From Nocardia cyriacigeorgica (GTDB lineage Bacteria; Actinomycetota; Actinomycetes; Mycobacteriales; Mycobacteriaceae), in assembly GCF_010868145.1 (NCBI RefSeq), contig NZ_JAAGUY010000016.1, positions 62,001 through 126,000 on the forward strand: a stretch of 64,000 nt of DNA, in the 5' to 3' direction. This document shows positions 1-9,913 of the stretch, one piece after another. The first letter of the stretch is position 1. Each line of letters begins with the position of its first letter. Made by a program: the position numbers and the translations under genes. The notes beneath the pieces are model-generated. The model was not told where the DNA came from. It saw only the letters and a program-made list of their open reading frames with translations, and made no database searches.

Positions 1-2
1 AG

Positions 3-1667
3 GGGTCGTTCATCTACAAGATGGTCACCACGACCGACCCGAAGGTCCTTGGCGTCATGTACCTGACGACGTCTATGGTCTTCTTCCTCATCGGTGGCCT
101 GATGGCGCTGATGATGCGTGGCGAGCTGGCGCGACCGGGCCTGCAGTTCCTCTCGCCCGAGCAGTTCAACCAGCTGTTCACCATGCACGGCACGATCATG
201 CTGCTGTTCTACGCGACCGCGATCGTGTTCGGCTTCGCCAACATCATCCTGCCGCTGCAGATCGGCGCCCCCGACGTCGCCTTCCCGCGCCTGAACGCCT
301 TCAGCTACTGGCTGTACGCGTTCGGCGCGACCATGGCGACCGCGGGCTTCATCACCCCGGGTGGTGCCGCGGACTTCGGTTGGACGGCCTACGTGCCGCT
401 GACCGACATCCTGCACTCGCCGGGCGTCGGCACCGACCTGTGGATCCTCGGCCTCGCCGTCTCGGGTCTCGGCACCATCCTCGGTGGTGTCAACATGCTG
501 ACCACCGTCGTCTGCCTGCGCGCACCGGGCATGACCATGTTCCGGATGCCGATCTTCACCTGGAACATCGCCGTCACCAGCGTCCTGGTCCTGCTCGCCT
601 TCCCGCTGCTGACCGCCGCCCTGTTCGGCCTGGCCTACGACCGCCACCTGGGTGGCCACATCTACGACCCGGCCACCGGCGGCATCCTGCTCTATCAGCA
701 TCTGTTCTGGTTCTTCGGCCACCCCGAGGTGTACATCATCGCGCTGCCGTTCTTCGGCATCGTCTCCGAGATCTTCCCGGTCTTCAGCCGTAAGCCGATC
801 TTCGGTTACACCACGCTGGTCTACGCCACGCTCGGTATCGCCGCCCTGTCCATCGCGGTGTGGGCGCACCACATGTACGCCACCGGCGCCGTGCTGCTGC
901 CGTACTTCTCGTTCATGACCTTCCTGATCGCGGTCCCGACCGGTGTGAAGTTCTTCAACTGGATCGGCACCATGTGGAAGGGGCAGCTGACCTTCGAATC
1001 ACCGATGCTGTTCTCCATCGGCTTCATCGTCACCTTCCTCTTCGGTGGTCTGTCCGGTGTCATCCTGGCCAGCCCGCCGCTGGACTTCCACGTCACCGAC
1101 TCCTACTTCGTGGTCGCGCACTTCCACTACGTGCTCTTCGGCACCATCGTGTTCGCCACCTACGCGGGCATCTACTTCTGGTTCCCGAAGATGACCGGAC
1201 GCATGATGGACGAGCGCCTGGCCAAATGGCACTTCTGGACCACCTTCATCGGCTTCCACACCACCTTCCTGGTGCAGCACTGGCTGGGCGCCGAGGGCAT
1301 GCCGCGTCGTTACGCCGACTACCTGCCCAGCGACGGCTTCACCACGCTGAACACGGTCTCCACCATCGGCGCGTTCGTGCTCGGTGCCTCGATGCTTCCG
1401 TTCCTGTGGAACGTGTTCAAGAGCTACCGTTACGGCGAGGTCGTCACCGTGGACGATCCGTGGGGCTACGGCAACTCGCTGGAGTGGGCCACCACCTGCC
1501 CGCCGCCGCGGCACAACTTCTACGAACTGCCGCGGATCCGGTCCGAGCGTCCGGCCTTCGAGTTGCACTATCCACACATGGTCGAGCGGATGCGGGCCGA
1601 GGCCCACGTCGGCTGGGGTTCGGGCAAGCATGCCACCGAAGTGCATGAAGGCGCCCTGACCAAGTAG
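3..1667 (+). CDS. ctaD: Cytochrome c oxidase subunit I (aa3 type), 5' end cut by window edge
   Basis: This is the catalytic subunit of the aa3 terminal oxidase, which takes electrons from the bcc complex and reduces O2 in the cytoplasmic membrane. The frame is open to the left edge (GSFIYK precedes the first Met at 21), so the true start lies outside the window and about 20 N-terminal residues are missing. The metal ligands are present: MHGT near the start of the visible protein (heme a), GHPEVY (CuB His and the cross-linked Tyr), WAHHMY (CuB His pair) and VAHFHYV (heme a3 and heme a His). About 12 hydrophobic segments are evident. serB follows, as in mycobacteria. A strong hairpin lies just after the stop. 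Identification is secure. Confidence 0.97.
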   Translation, partial: GSFIYKMVTTTDPKVLGVMYLTTSMVFFLIGGLMALMMRGELARPGLQFLSPEQFNQLFTMHGTIMLLFYATAIVFGFANIILPLQIGAPDVAFPRLNAFSYWLYAFGATMATAGFITPGGAADFGWTAYVPLTDILHSPGVGTDLWILGLAVSGLGTILGGVNMLTTVVCLRAPGMTMFRMPIFTWNIAVTSVLVLLAFPLLTAALFGLAYDRHLGGHIYDPATGGILLYQHLFWFFGHPEVYIIALPFFGIVSEIFPVFSRKPIFGYTTLVYATLGIAALSIAVWAHHMYATGAVLLPYFSFMTFLIAVPTGVKFFNWIGTMWKGQLTFESPMLFSIGFIVTFLFGGLSGVILASPPLDFHVTDSYFVVAHFHYVLFGTIVFATYAGIYFWFPKMTGRMMDERLAKWHFWTTFIGFHTTFLVQHWLGAEGMPRRYADYLPSDGFTTLNTVSTIGAFVLGASMLPFLWNVFKSYRYGEVVTVDDPWGYGNSLEWATTCPPPRHNFYELPRIRSERPAFELHYPHMVERMRAEAHVGWGSGKHATEVHEGALTK

Positions 1668-1694
1668 ACGGCGGAAGACAGCATTCCGGATGAG

Positions 1695-1728
1695 TGTGCA
1701 CCTGCTGGGGTGACCAGCGGGTGCATGC
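1695..1728 (+). terminator. Hairpin terminator after ctaD
   Basis: The arms TGCACCTGCTGG (1697-1708) and CCAGCGGGTGCA (1714-1725) pair over 12 bp with one G-T wobble around the loop GGTGA, and wobble pairs extend the stem outward. There is no T tract, which is common for actinobacterial terminators. It sits between ctaD and serB. Confidence 0.6.
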
Positions 1729-1774
1729 GCACCGACCATTCGTAGTTGCGGCGTCGGCGGCCCCCTCGGGGTGA

Positions 1775-3037
<1,263 letters not shown>

Positions 3038-3043
3038 GGCGCG

Positions 3044-3853
3044 ATGACGAACGCTCAGGAGTCCGTCGACCCCGTTGACGCTGCGGACCCGGTACCCGCC
3101 GAACCGGTTCGGGTGACCGACGGCGACTTCGCCGCCAGGCATGCCGAACTCGCCGCCGGATACGGCGGAAACGGCGATCCGGACGATCCCACACAGGTGC
3201 AGGCCATGCAGATGGTGCTGTATCTGCCCAAAGCCGATCCACCCGCCCGCAGTGCGCTGCTGGCCGCGGCCGCTGCCTCCGCCGTGGCGTTGTGCCTGGA
3301 TCCGCGGGTCGGTGCGGGCGGGGAGTGGGAGCCGCGATATCTGACGTGGAAGCGGTCGCGGATCCGCAAGGTCGCCCGCCGTGCGCGTGGCGCGCAATGG
3401 GCCGCGGCCAACGAGGTCGATGGCGTCACCGTCGAGCTCGACGGCGCTCAGGCGCGCGCATTGGTGCCCGGTCCGGTCGGCGAGATCGATCAGCGGATTC
3501 GCAAACTCCAGATCGGCGGCACCGACCTCGACCACGACGACCCCGGCCCGCCCGCTCCCGAACTGCCTGTGCTGTGGGTCAATTCGGCGCTCGGTATGAC
3601 GCTCGGCAAGGCCGCGGCGCAGGTCGGGCACGCGAGCATGCTGCTCGCGGGTGCGCTGCCGGCGCGTGCTGCGCGAGTGTGGGCCGAGCACGGTTTTGCC
3701 TGTGCGGTACGAGAATCGGGCCCCGAGCAGTGGGCCGAGCTCAGCCGTGCGGTCGCGACGGGAACCGCCGTCGCGGTGCGTGACGCCGGATTCACCGAAG
3801 TGGCACCTGGTTCGATGACGGTGATCGCCACCCCCGGCCTGCTCACGCGCTGA
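3044..3853 (+). CDS. Peptidyl-tRNA hydrolase Pth2-like domain protein
   Basis: A 269 aa protein. The C-terminal ~100 residues look like the Pth2 (PTH_2) family: LGKAAAQVGHAS contains the Lys/Gln/His cluster of the Pth2 active site, and the end ...PGSMTVIATPGLL matches the end of the fold. Pth2 enzymes release tRNA from prematurely dropped peptidyl-tRNA. The N-terminal ~160 residues carry an additional domain that I do not recognise beyond its conservation with actinobacterial homologues. It is encoded 6 bases after serB. Activity is inferred from the motif only; the usual bacterial Pth1 should be elsewhere in the genome. Confidence 0.75.
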   Translation: MTNAQESVDPVDAADPVPAEPVRVTDGDFAARHAELAAGYGGNGDPDDPTQVQAMQMVLYLPKADPPARSALLAAAAASAVALCLDPRVGAGGEWEPRYLTWKRSRIRKVARRARGAQWAAANEVDGVTVELDGAQARALVPGPVGEIDQRIRKLQIGGTDLDHDDPGPPAPELPVLWVNSALGMTLGKAAAQVGHASMLLAGALPARAARVWAEHGFACAVRESGPEQWAELSRAVATGTAVAVRDAGFTEVAPGSMTVIATPGLLTR

Positions 3854-3927
3854 AGGGGCGGTATCTGTCACCGCGGGTACGCGGGCCGGTCGTACGCGTC
3901 GCCGAGTTTTGAGCCAAGATGGAGCGC

Positions 3928-4752
3928 GTGCCGCAACCGGATCCCGATCTGCTCATCGACTTCACCGACGTCACCATCCGCCGCTCGGGGCATACCCTCG
4001 TCGGCCCGGTCACCTGGCAGGTCGAGCTCGACGAACGCTGGGTCGTGCTCGGCCCCAACGGCGCGGGCAAGACCTCGCTGCTGCGGATGGCCGCCGCGGA
4101 GGTGCATCCGACCTCCGGTCACGCGCATCTGCTCGGAGAAATACTCGGCAAGGTCGACATCAACGAACTGCGGCCGCGCATCGGTTTGTCCTCTGCCGCA
4201 GTGGCCGGCCGGGTGCCGCGCGACGAGAAGGTCAGTGACCTGGTGGTCTCGGCCGGATACGCGGTGCTCGGTCGCTGGCGTGAGCGCTACGACGATATCG
4301 ATACCGACCGCGCCATCGACATGCTGGAAAGCCTCGGTGCCGAACATCTGGCCGACCGCACCTACGGCACCCTGTCCGAGGGCGAGCGCAAACGAGTGCT
4401 GATCGCCCGCGCGCTGATGACCGACCCGGAACTGCTGCTGCTGGACGAACCCGCCGCCGGGTTGGACCTGGGGGGACGTGAGGAGCTGGTGGAGCGGCTC
4501 GGTGATCTGGCCGCCGATCCGGACGCGCCCGCGACAGTGCTGGTTACCCACCACGTCGAAGAGATCCCGCCCGGGTTCACCCATGGTCTGCTGCTCAACG
4601 AAGGCGCCGTCATCGCCCAGGGGCTGTTGTCGGACGTGCTCACGGCAGAGAACCTGAGCGAGGCCTTCAGTCAATCCATCGCGCTCGATCGCGTCGACGG
4701 GCGGTATTTCGCGCGGCGAGCCCGCCGCTTCGGCAGTCACCGCTCGCGCTGA
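3928..4752 (+). CDS. ABC transporter ATP-binding protein (Rv3041c-like)
   Basis: A single ABC ATPase domain of about 274 aa. It has Walker A GPNGAGKTS, signature LSEGERKRVLIARAL, Walker B LLLLDEPAAGLD and the H-loop LVTHHVEE. It is the counterpart of the ATPase beside serB2 in mycobacteria. No permease is encoded nearby, so its partner and substrate are unknown; it might work with a distant permease or not in transport at all. Start choice: an in-frame ATG lies at 3919, but CAAGAT at 3915-3920 is placed like a -10 box 7 bases before GTG 3928, so a leaderless start at 3928 is preferred here. The ATG remains possible. Confidence 0.88.
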   Translation: MPQPDPDLLIDFTDVTIRRSGHTLVGPVTWQVELDERWVVLGPNGAGKTSLLRMAAAEVHPTSGHAHLLGEILGKVDINELRPRIGLSSAAVAGRVPRDEKVSDLVVSAGYAVLGRWRERYDDIDTDRAIDMLESLGAEHLADRTYGTLSEGERKRVLIARALMTDPELLLLDEPAAGLDLGGREELVERLGDLAADPDAPATVLVTHHVEEIPPGFTHGLLLNEGAVIAQGLLSDVLTAENLSEAFSQSIALDRVDGRYFARRARRFGSHRSR

Positions 4753-4771
4753 GCGGGAATAGAGCGGTTGC

Positions 4772-4796
4772 GTTTAACGAATGTTAAACTTGCTGT
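4772..4796 (+). promoter_or_regulatory. Palindromic operator and leaderless promoter of the toxin-antitoxin operon
   Basis: A perfect inverted repeat GTTTAAC-N4-GTTAAAC covers 4772-4789. Its right arm overlaps an extended -10 element, TG (4782-4783) followed by TAAACT (4785-4790). The antitoxin ATG is 6 bases after the -10, so the transcript should be leaderless. A ribbon-helix-helix antitoxin bound here would block the promoter, which is the usual autoregulation in such operons. Confidence 0.7.
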
Positions 4797-5000
4797 ATGG
4801 GCACGATTGCATTCCGGGCGACCGAAGCCGACCAGGCGCTCGTTCAAGAGCTGGCTCGTGAGGGCGAAACGACCAGTGATGTGTTGCGGCGTGCGCTACG
4901 GGTTCTGGAACGGGAGCGCTGGCAAGCCAATATGCAGGCCGATGCGGATCGGATCGAAGCCAAGGGCGAGGACCTCAACGCCGAACCTGATGCCTGGTGA
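4797..5000 (+). CDS. Ribbon-helix-helix antitoxin (MazE-type partner)
   Basis: A 67 aa protein. MGTIAFRATEADQALV resembles the beta strand and first helix of a ribbon-helix-helix DNA-binding domain, with TTSDVLRRALRVLE as the second helix. The acidic, disordered tail (residues ~48-67) is the usual toxin-wrapping part. The stop overlaps the toxin start by 4 bases (GTGA), which fixes it as a co-translated pair. It is expected to neutralise the MazF-like toxin and repress the operon through the palindrome just upstream. No orthologue occurs at this place in the mycobacterial gene order, so the pair looks like an insertion. Confidence 0.82.
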   Translation: MGTIAFRATEADQALVQELAREGETTSDVLRRALRVLERERWQANMQADADRIEAKGEDLNAEPDAW

Positions 5001-5317
5001 TCCGGGGAATGGTGTACCGAGTCGATCTGGGGGACGCCAAGCGCGGACATGAACAGCGCGGCCGACGCTATGGCGTAGTGCTGTCGCGCACCAACTGGTC
5101 GATGGTGACCATCGTTCCGACATCGACAAGCGCGGCCGCGTCTCGATCGCGAGTGGAGGTCGATGTGGCGGGCCGGTCGACGCGGCTACTTGTCGATCAG
5201 ATCAGGTCGATCGACGCCGGCTACCTGGTTGGCGACCCGGTCGGATTTCTGAGCGTCGAGGACATGCAGCGCCTCGACGCGACCATCTGTCACTATCTCG
5301 GACTCGGGCGGCCGTAA
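4997..5317 (+). CDS. MazF/PemK-family endoribonuclease toxin
   Basis: A 106 aa protein with the PemK/MazF fold signature: RGMVYRVDLG at the N terminus, RGRRYGVVLSR (strand carrying the conserved Arg), TIVPTST (the catalytic Thr/Ser segment) and LLVDQIRSID. Family members are sequence-specific mRNA interferases that arrest growth when the antitoxin is degraded. The GTG start overlaps the antitoxin stop. The MVYRVDLG start and the length are normal, and no inactivating change is visible. Cleavage specificity cannot be read from the sequence. Confidence 0.88.
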   Translation: MIRGMVYRVDLGDAKRGHEQRGRRYGVVLSRTNWSMVTIVPTSTSAAASRSRVEVDVAGRSTRLLVDQIRSIDAGYLVGDPVGFLSVEDMQRLDATICHYLGLGRP

Positions 5318-5350
5318 CAGGCGCAACCAAGCGGGCGTTAGGGTGCAGGA

Positions 5351-6160
5351 ATGAGTGATGTGGTGCTGCCAAAGGACGCTTCGACGGTGATGCTGGTGCG
5401 CGACGGGGCCGCCGGTCCCGAGGTGTTCCTGCAGCGCCGCGTGGGAGCCATGGCCTTCGCCGCGGGAATGACCGTATTCCCCGGCGGCGGGGTCGACCCG
5501 TCCGATGCCACCGCCGATATCGCCTGGGCCGGTCCGGAACCGGCCTGGTGGGCCGAGAAGTTCGGCACCACCGAACCGCGCGCGCAGGCGTTGGTCTGTG
5601 CGGCCGTGCGCGAAACCTTCGAAGAGTGTGGGGTTCTGCTCGCCGGACCCGCCGCCGACCAGGTCGTCGCCGATACCACCAGCTACCGCGACGCCAGGGG
5701 CAAGCTGGAGCGGCGTGAGCTGTCGCTGGCCGAATTCCTGGTCCGGGAGAACTTGGTCGTGCGCGCGGACCTGCTACGGCCGTGGGCCAACTGGATCACT
5801 CCGGTCGTGGAGCCGCGCCGCTACGACACCCGTTTCTTCGTCGCGGTGCTGCCCGAGGGCCAGCTGGCCGACGGCGCCACGACCGAGGCCGCCGAAGTGC
5901 AGTGGCGCACGCCGGCCGAAGCGCTCGACCGCTGGCGGGCTGGCTCCGACATCCTGCTGCCGCCCACCTGGGCCCAGCTCGACGCGTTGGCCGGATTCGC
6001 CGACACCGCCGAGATCCTCGCCGCCGAACGCGCTATCGATCCGATCGAGCCCGTCTTCAGCGCCGCCGAGGGTAAGAAGGCGCTGAGCTTCCCCGACGCC
6101 GCGCGCTACTTCGACGACCTGCCCGATCAGCGCAAACTGCAGGGCTCCACGCGCGAATGA
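5351..6160 (+). CDS. NUDIX hydrolase family protein (Rv3040c-like)
   Basis: A 269 aa protein with a NUDIX fold. The box is split by an insert: FPGGGVDPSD is followed about 35 residues later by VRETFEECGVLL, so the RExxEExG core is intact. The insert type resembles the NUDT19-like branch that acts on CoA derivatives or other nucleoside diphosphates; the substrate here is unknown. TAGGGT at 5339-5344 lies 6 bases before the ATG, which points to a leaderless transcript starting at this ATG. Position next to echA17 is as in mycobacteria. Confidence 0.87.
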   Translation: MSDVVLPKDASTVMLVRDGAAGPEVFLQRRVGAMAFAAGMTVFPGGGVDPSDATADIAWAGPEPAWWAEKFGTTEPRAQALVCAAVRETFEECGVLLAGPAADQVVADTTSYRDARGKLERRELSLAEFLVRENLVVRADLLRPWANWITPVVEPRRYDTRFFVAVLPEGQLADGATTEAAEVQWRTPAEALDRWRAGSDILLPPTWAQLDALAGFADTAEILAAERAIDPIEPVFSAAEGKKALSFPDAARYFDDLPDQRKLQGSTRE

Positions 6161-6193
6161 GAGATCCGGCGCGCACCCGGTAGCGTGCCAGCC

Positions 6194-6970
6194 ATGGCCG
6201 AATTCGTGACCGTGGACGAGCTGGACGGCGAGACCGAACGCCGGGTGGCGGTACTGCGTATCGCCCGCGCCCCGATGAACCTGCTGAACATCCAGGTGGC
6301 GCGGGAGCTGGCCGCAGCGGCCGCGGCGGTGGCCGAGGACTCGCGGATCGCCGCGGTGGTCGTCTACGGCGATGAGCGGGTCTTCTGCGCGGGCGACGAT
6401 CTCGCCGAACTGGCGGCGCTCTCACCCGAGCAGGCCACCGCCGTCGCCGCGGACCTGCAACACGCGCTCGGCTGCCTGGCACGGCTGCCGCAGCCGACCG
6501 TGGCCGCGATCAGCGGCTATGCGCTCGGCTCGGGCCTGGAACTCGCGCTGGGCGCCGACCGCCGCATCATCGGTGACAACGTCAAGTTAGGGCTGCCGCA
6601 GATCAAGGCGGGGCTGATCCCGCTGGCCGGTGTCCGGCGGTTGACCGCGCTGATCGGACCGGGCGCGGCCAAGGATCTGGTGTTCACCGGGCGCTTCGTG
6701 GAAGCGGACGAAGCGCGCACACTCGGTCTGGCCGACGAGGTCGTCGCACCCGATGACGTCTACACCGCGGCGCTGCGTTGGGCGCGCGGCTTCGTCGACG
6801 GCCCGGCCCGTGCCCTGGCTGCGGCGAAAGCCGTTTTCGAGGCGGGCCCGCACGGCCATGATCGGGCTCGGATCGAGTGGTCGGAGCTGTTCCGCACCGA
6901 AGATCGCCTGATAGGAACACGTTCTAGTTTGGCCGACGGTCCCGGCTCCGCGGAGTTCGTCGGACGCTGA
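6194..6970 (+). CDS. Enoyl-CoA hydratase/isomerase family protein (EchA17-like)
   Basis: A 258 aa crotonase-fold protein. FCAGDDLAEL and YALGSGLELALGAD form the oxyanion-hole elements and contain the first catalytic Glu equivalent (Glu144 in rat hydratase). The second catalytic Glu (Glu164, normally in a P-E-I context) is replaced by Gln in LPQIKAGLIP, and the usual GGTQRL is AGVRRL. Hydratase activity may therefore be weak or changed. Start: GTG at 6185 is possible, but TAGCGT at 6181-6186 sits 7 bases before ATG 6194, so a leaderless start at 6194 is chosen. It follows the NUDIX gene, as in M. tuberculosis. Confidence 0.88.
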   Translation: MAEFVTVDELDGETERRVAVLRIARAPMNLLNIQVARELAAAAAAVAEDSRIAAVVVYGDERVFCAGDDLAELAALSPEQATAVAADLQHALGCLARLPQPTVAAISGYALGSGLELALGADRRIIGDNVKLGLPQIKAGLIPLAGVRRLTALIGPGAAKDLVFTGRFVEADEARTLGLADEVVAPDDVYTAALRWARGFVDGPARALAAAKAVFEAGPHGHDRARIEWSELFRTEDRLIGTRSSLADGPGSAEFVGR

Positions 6971-7041
6971 GTCCAGAGGCACCGGGGTGATCGCTACCCT
7001 CTGGTATGAACAGGCAAGATCGGGCATTAGGCTAGGCGACC

Positions 7042-8019
7042 ATGACGGTACGCCACGACGACCCCGCGCCGAACCCGCATGCCACCGAGGCCGAGGTCGA
7101 AGCCGCGCTCAAGGACACCAAACTCGCCCAGGTGCTCTACCACGACTGGGAAGCCGAGACCTACGACGACAAGTGGTCGATCTCGTATGACGAACGGTGT
7201 ATCGAGTACGCGCGCGGCCGCTTCGACGCGGCCGTCGGGCCGGCGCCGCTGCCGTACGGCCGGGCGCTGGAGCTGGGCTGCGGTACCGGCTTCTTCCTGC
7301 TGAACCTGATGCAGGCCGGGGTGGCAAAGAGCGGCTCGGTGACCGACCTGTCGCCGGGGATGGTGAAGGTCGCGCTGCGCAATGCGCAGAACCTCGGCCT
7401 CGACGTGGACGGTCGCGTCGCCGACGCAGAGACCATTCCCTACGAGGACAACACTTTCGACCTGGTCGTCGGCCATGCCGTGCTGCACCACATCCCCGAT
7501 GTCGAACTCGCGCTGAAGGAATGCCTTCGCGTGCTCAAGCCGGGCGGTCGTCTCGTCTTCGCGGGTGAGCCCACCACCGCGGGCAACTTCTACGCCCGCT
7601 GGCTCGGACGCATCACCTGGGGCGCCACCACCAAGGTCACCAAGCTGCCAGGTCTGGCGAGCTGGCGGCGTCCGCAGGAGGAGCTGGACGAATCCTCTCG
7701 CGCCGCGGCCCTCGAGGCCGTCGTCGACCTGCACACTTTCACCCCCGACCAGCTCGAGGCGATGGCGCGCTCGGCCGGTGCCGTCGAGGTGGCCGCACAC
7801 ACCGAAGAGTTCGCCGCCGCGCTGTGGGGCTGGCCGGTGCGCACCTTCGAGGCCGCCGTGCCCGCCGAGAAGCTGACCTGGCGGTACCGCATGGCCATGT
7901 ACAAGGCGTGGCTCGGCCTGAGCTGGGTCGACGAGAACGTCATGAGCCGCGTGGTTCCGCGCCAGTTCTTCTACAACGCCATGATCACCGGTGTGAAGCC
8001 GGGCGCCGCGGACCAGTAG
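7042..8019 (+). CDS. Class I SAM-dependent methyltransferase (Rv3038c-like)
   Basis: A 325 aa protein with motif I LELGCGTGFFLLNL near residue 76, VTDLSPGMV as the acidic loop and VVGHAVLHHIPD as motif II/post I. The C-terminal ~120 residues form an extra domain with FAALWGWPVRTFE. It is the counterpart of Rv3038c, within the mycobacterial neighbourhood linked to methylglucose-lipopolysaccharide genes, but a substrate cannot be assigned from sequence. TAGGCT at 7028-7033 lies 8 bases before the ATG, suggesting a leaderless transcript. The stop overlaps the next start by one base. Confidence 0.88.
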   Translation: MTVRHDDPAPNPHATEAEVEAALKDTKLAQVLYHDWEAETYDDKWSISYDERCIEYARGRFDAAVGPAPLPYGRALELGCGTGFFLLNLMQAGVAKSGSVTDLSPGMVKVALRNAQNLGLDVDGRVADAETIPYEDNTFDLVVGHAVLHHIPDVELALKECLRVLKPGGRLVFAGEPTTAGNFYARWLGRITWGATTKVTKLPGLASWRRPQEELDESSRAAALEAVVDLHTFTPDQLEAMARSAGAVEVAAHTEEFAAALWGWPVRTFEAAVPAEKLTWRYRMAMYKAWLGLSWVDENVMSRVVPRQFFYNAMITGVKPGAADQ

Positions 8020-9311
8020 TGGGCTACGGCTTCAGCCATGAGGACGTCGTCTTCCTGGCCGGTGCGGCGGGTGCCGCCGCGCTGGCCGACGTGGACCGGC
8101 TGGAGTTGACCCCGGCGACGCACCTGCGCGATCTGGAGCGGGTGCGTCGCGATCACGGTGACCGGGCGGCGCCACTGATCGAGACCGTGCGGTTGCGCCG
8201 TCGCGCTGCTGCCAAACTCGCCGACGCGGGGGAGTGGCTGTTCACCGATGACGCCCTCCAGCAGGCCACGCCGACACTGGTGGCGCGACATCGGGCAGCC
8301 CGGCTGGCCGGACGTGCGGTGCACGACGTGACCTGCTCGATCGGTGCCGAGCTGACCGAACTGGCCCGGGTCTGCCCGGCAGTGGTCGGTAGTGACCTGG
8401 ACGAGGTTCGCCTCGCGATGGCACGGCACAATGTCGTTCGTGCCGCCGCTGTTCCCGCGGCCGTAGTGGATTCAGCGGCCGGAGCCGAACGCGGGGTGAA
8501 TCCCGCTGCGGCAGAAGGCGTGTTGCCGCACGATGCCGGCAAGCCGAGCGGTTCGGCCCGCGACCGGAATGTGGTGCTGGTCCGCGCCGATGCGCTGATC
8601 CCGTGCAGTCGTGACACGGTGATCATCGCCGACCCCGCCCGACGGGCCGACGGCAAACGCACCCACGATCCGGCAAAGCTGCAACCACCGTTACCCGATC
8701 TGCTTGCGGCCTATCCCAACCGCGATATGGCCGTGAAGTGCGCTCCCGGACTGGATTTCGACGCTCTCGAATGGCCGGGCGAAATCGAGGTGGTGTCCCT
8801 GGACGGTTCGGTGCGTGAAGCCTGCCTGTGGACGCCGGGACTCACCGAGTCCGATGTCACTCGCCGTGCGACCGTGTTGTCGCCCACGGGTCGGTCCAGT
8901 GTCCTCACCGACGCCGAATCCGATGAGATCCCGGAGCGGGAGCCGGGTGAATGGATCATCGACCCGGACGGTGCCATCGTCCGCGCGGGCCTCGTCCGTC
9001 ACTACGCCGCGAAACACGGCTTGTGGCAGCTGGACCCGCGCATCGCCTACCTCACCGGCGACCGAGTGCCAGCTGGTGTCCGCGGCTTCCGCGTGCTCGA
9101 CCGGCTCGCCTTCCGGGAGAAGTCGCTGCGCGCCGAATTGCGTCGCCGTGATTGTGGCGCATTGGAAATCCTGGTGCGCGGCGTCGACGTCGATCCCGAC
9201 CAGTTGCGTCGCCGCATGAAACCTGCGGGCTCGCAGCCGCATACGCTCGTGATCACCCGCATCGGCCGCGACGCGACGGTTTTCCTGTGCGAGGCCGCAT
9301 CCGCTCGATGA
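8019..9311 (+). CDS. THUMP-like domain class I methyltransferase (Rv3037c-like)
   Basis: About 430 aa. The GTG at 8019 overlaps the last base of the preceding stop, giving MGYGFSHEDVVFLAGAAG as N terminus; this fits family homologues better than the earlier starts that would overlap the upstream gene. The middle part has DVTCSIGAELTEL (SAM motif I) and SDLDEVRLAMARHN (acidic loop), followed by IIADPARRADGKRT, an N/D-PP-F-like motif IV variant (DPAR). The C-terminal part (RGFRVLDRLAF...LEILVRGVDVDP) resembles the THUMP-like domain of RNA methyltransferase relatives. In mycobacteria it is listed among possible methylglucose-polysaccharide methyltransferases; an RNA substrate is equally plausible. 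Confidence 0.8.
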   Translation: MGYGFSHEDVVFLAGAAGAAALADVDRLELTPATHLRDLERVRRDHGDRAAPLIETVRLRRRAAAKLADAGEWLFTDDALQQATPTLVARHRAARLAGRAVHDVTCSIGAELTELARVCPAVVGSDLDEVRLAMARHNVVRAAAVPAAVVDSAAGAERGVNPAAAEGVLPHDAGKPSGSARDRNVVLVRADALIPCSRDTVIIADPARRADGKRTHDPAKLQPPLPDLLAAYPNRDMAVKCAPGLDFDALEWPGEIEVVSLDGSVREACLWTPGLTESDVTRRATVLSPTGRSSVLTDAESDEIPEREPGEWIIDPDGAIVRAGLVRHYAAKHGLWQLDPRIAYLTGDRVPAGVRGFRVLDRLAFREKSLRAELRRRDCGALEILVRGVDVDPDQLRRRMKPAGSQPHTLVITRIGRDATVFLCEAASAR

Positions 9312-9325
9312 CGCGCCCGCCTCCG

Positions 9326-9874
9326 TCAGGCGATCGCCTCCATCTTCTTCACCACGCGCTGCACCGTCAGCCAGGTGCGGGTGGTGATGTCCTTGCCATA
9401 GGTGCGTTCCAGCCACGCCATGAAATCGGGGGTCCGGGGCGTGCTGTTGTCGACGACGAACAGGAAGACCCGGGCAGCGGGGTCGTAGCCGACGACGCGG
9501 GTGAGCGGATCTGGATCGTCGGGCAGCTCCACCCGAGCGTCGTCGGTGGTCTTCCGGAAGGTCGCGGTCAAGTAGGTGCCGCGCCCGTGGGTGAGCCCGT
9601 CGAATGGGTCGGAGTCCAGCAGCGCGCGCAGTGCGTCGTAGTCGCGGATGATTGTGCCGCCCGGGATGCCGAGCTCCCGGTTGAGGGCCTGCTGGATCCG
9701 GTCTTCGAGTTCGGTCGGATCGGTCTCGTCGGTGCGGAAGACGATATTGCCGCTCGACACCACCGACGCGACCGCCTCGAAGCCGAGTCCGGTGAACACA
9801 CCACGCAATTTGTCGTTGGTCATGTTCGGGTTCATCGGGGCGATCCCGCGCAACAGCGCCGCGTACCTCGTCAT
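9326..9874 (-). CDS. DUF1697 family protein
   Basis: A 182 aa protein with the DUF1697 opening YAALLRGIAPMNPNMTND..., followed by SSGNIVFRTD and an alpha/beta body ending VQRVVKKMEAIA. The family is common in actinobacteria and has no established function. It is convergent with the preceding methyltransferase gene with only 14 bases between stops. On its own strand TACGGT (9886-9881) is 6 bases before the ATG, so a leaderless transcript is likely. It is not in the mycobacterial version of this neighbourhood as I remember it. Confidence 0.82.
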   Translation of the reverse strand: MTRYAALLRGIAPMNPNMTNDKLRGVFTGLGFEAVASVVSSGNIVFRTDETDPTELEDRIQQALNRELGIPGGTIIRDYDALRALLDSDPFDGLTHGRGTYLTATFRKTTDDARVELPDDPDPLTRVVGYDPAARVFLFVVDNSTPRTPDFMAWLERTYGKDITTRTWLTVQRVVKKMEAIA

Positions 9875-9913
9875 GGGCCGACCGTAGCCGACCCGACCGA
9901 CAGCTGGGGCTTC

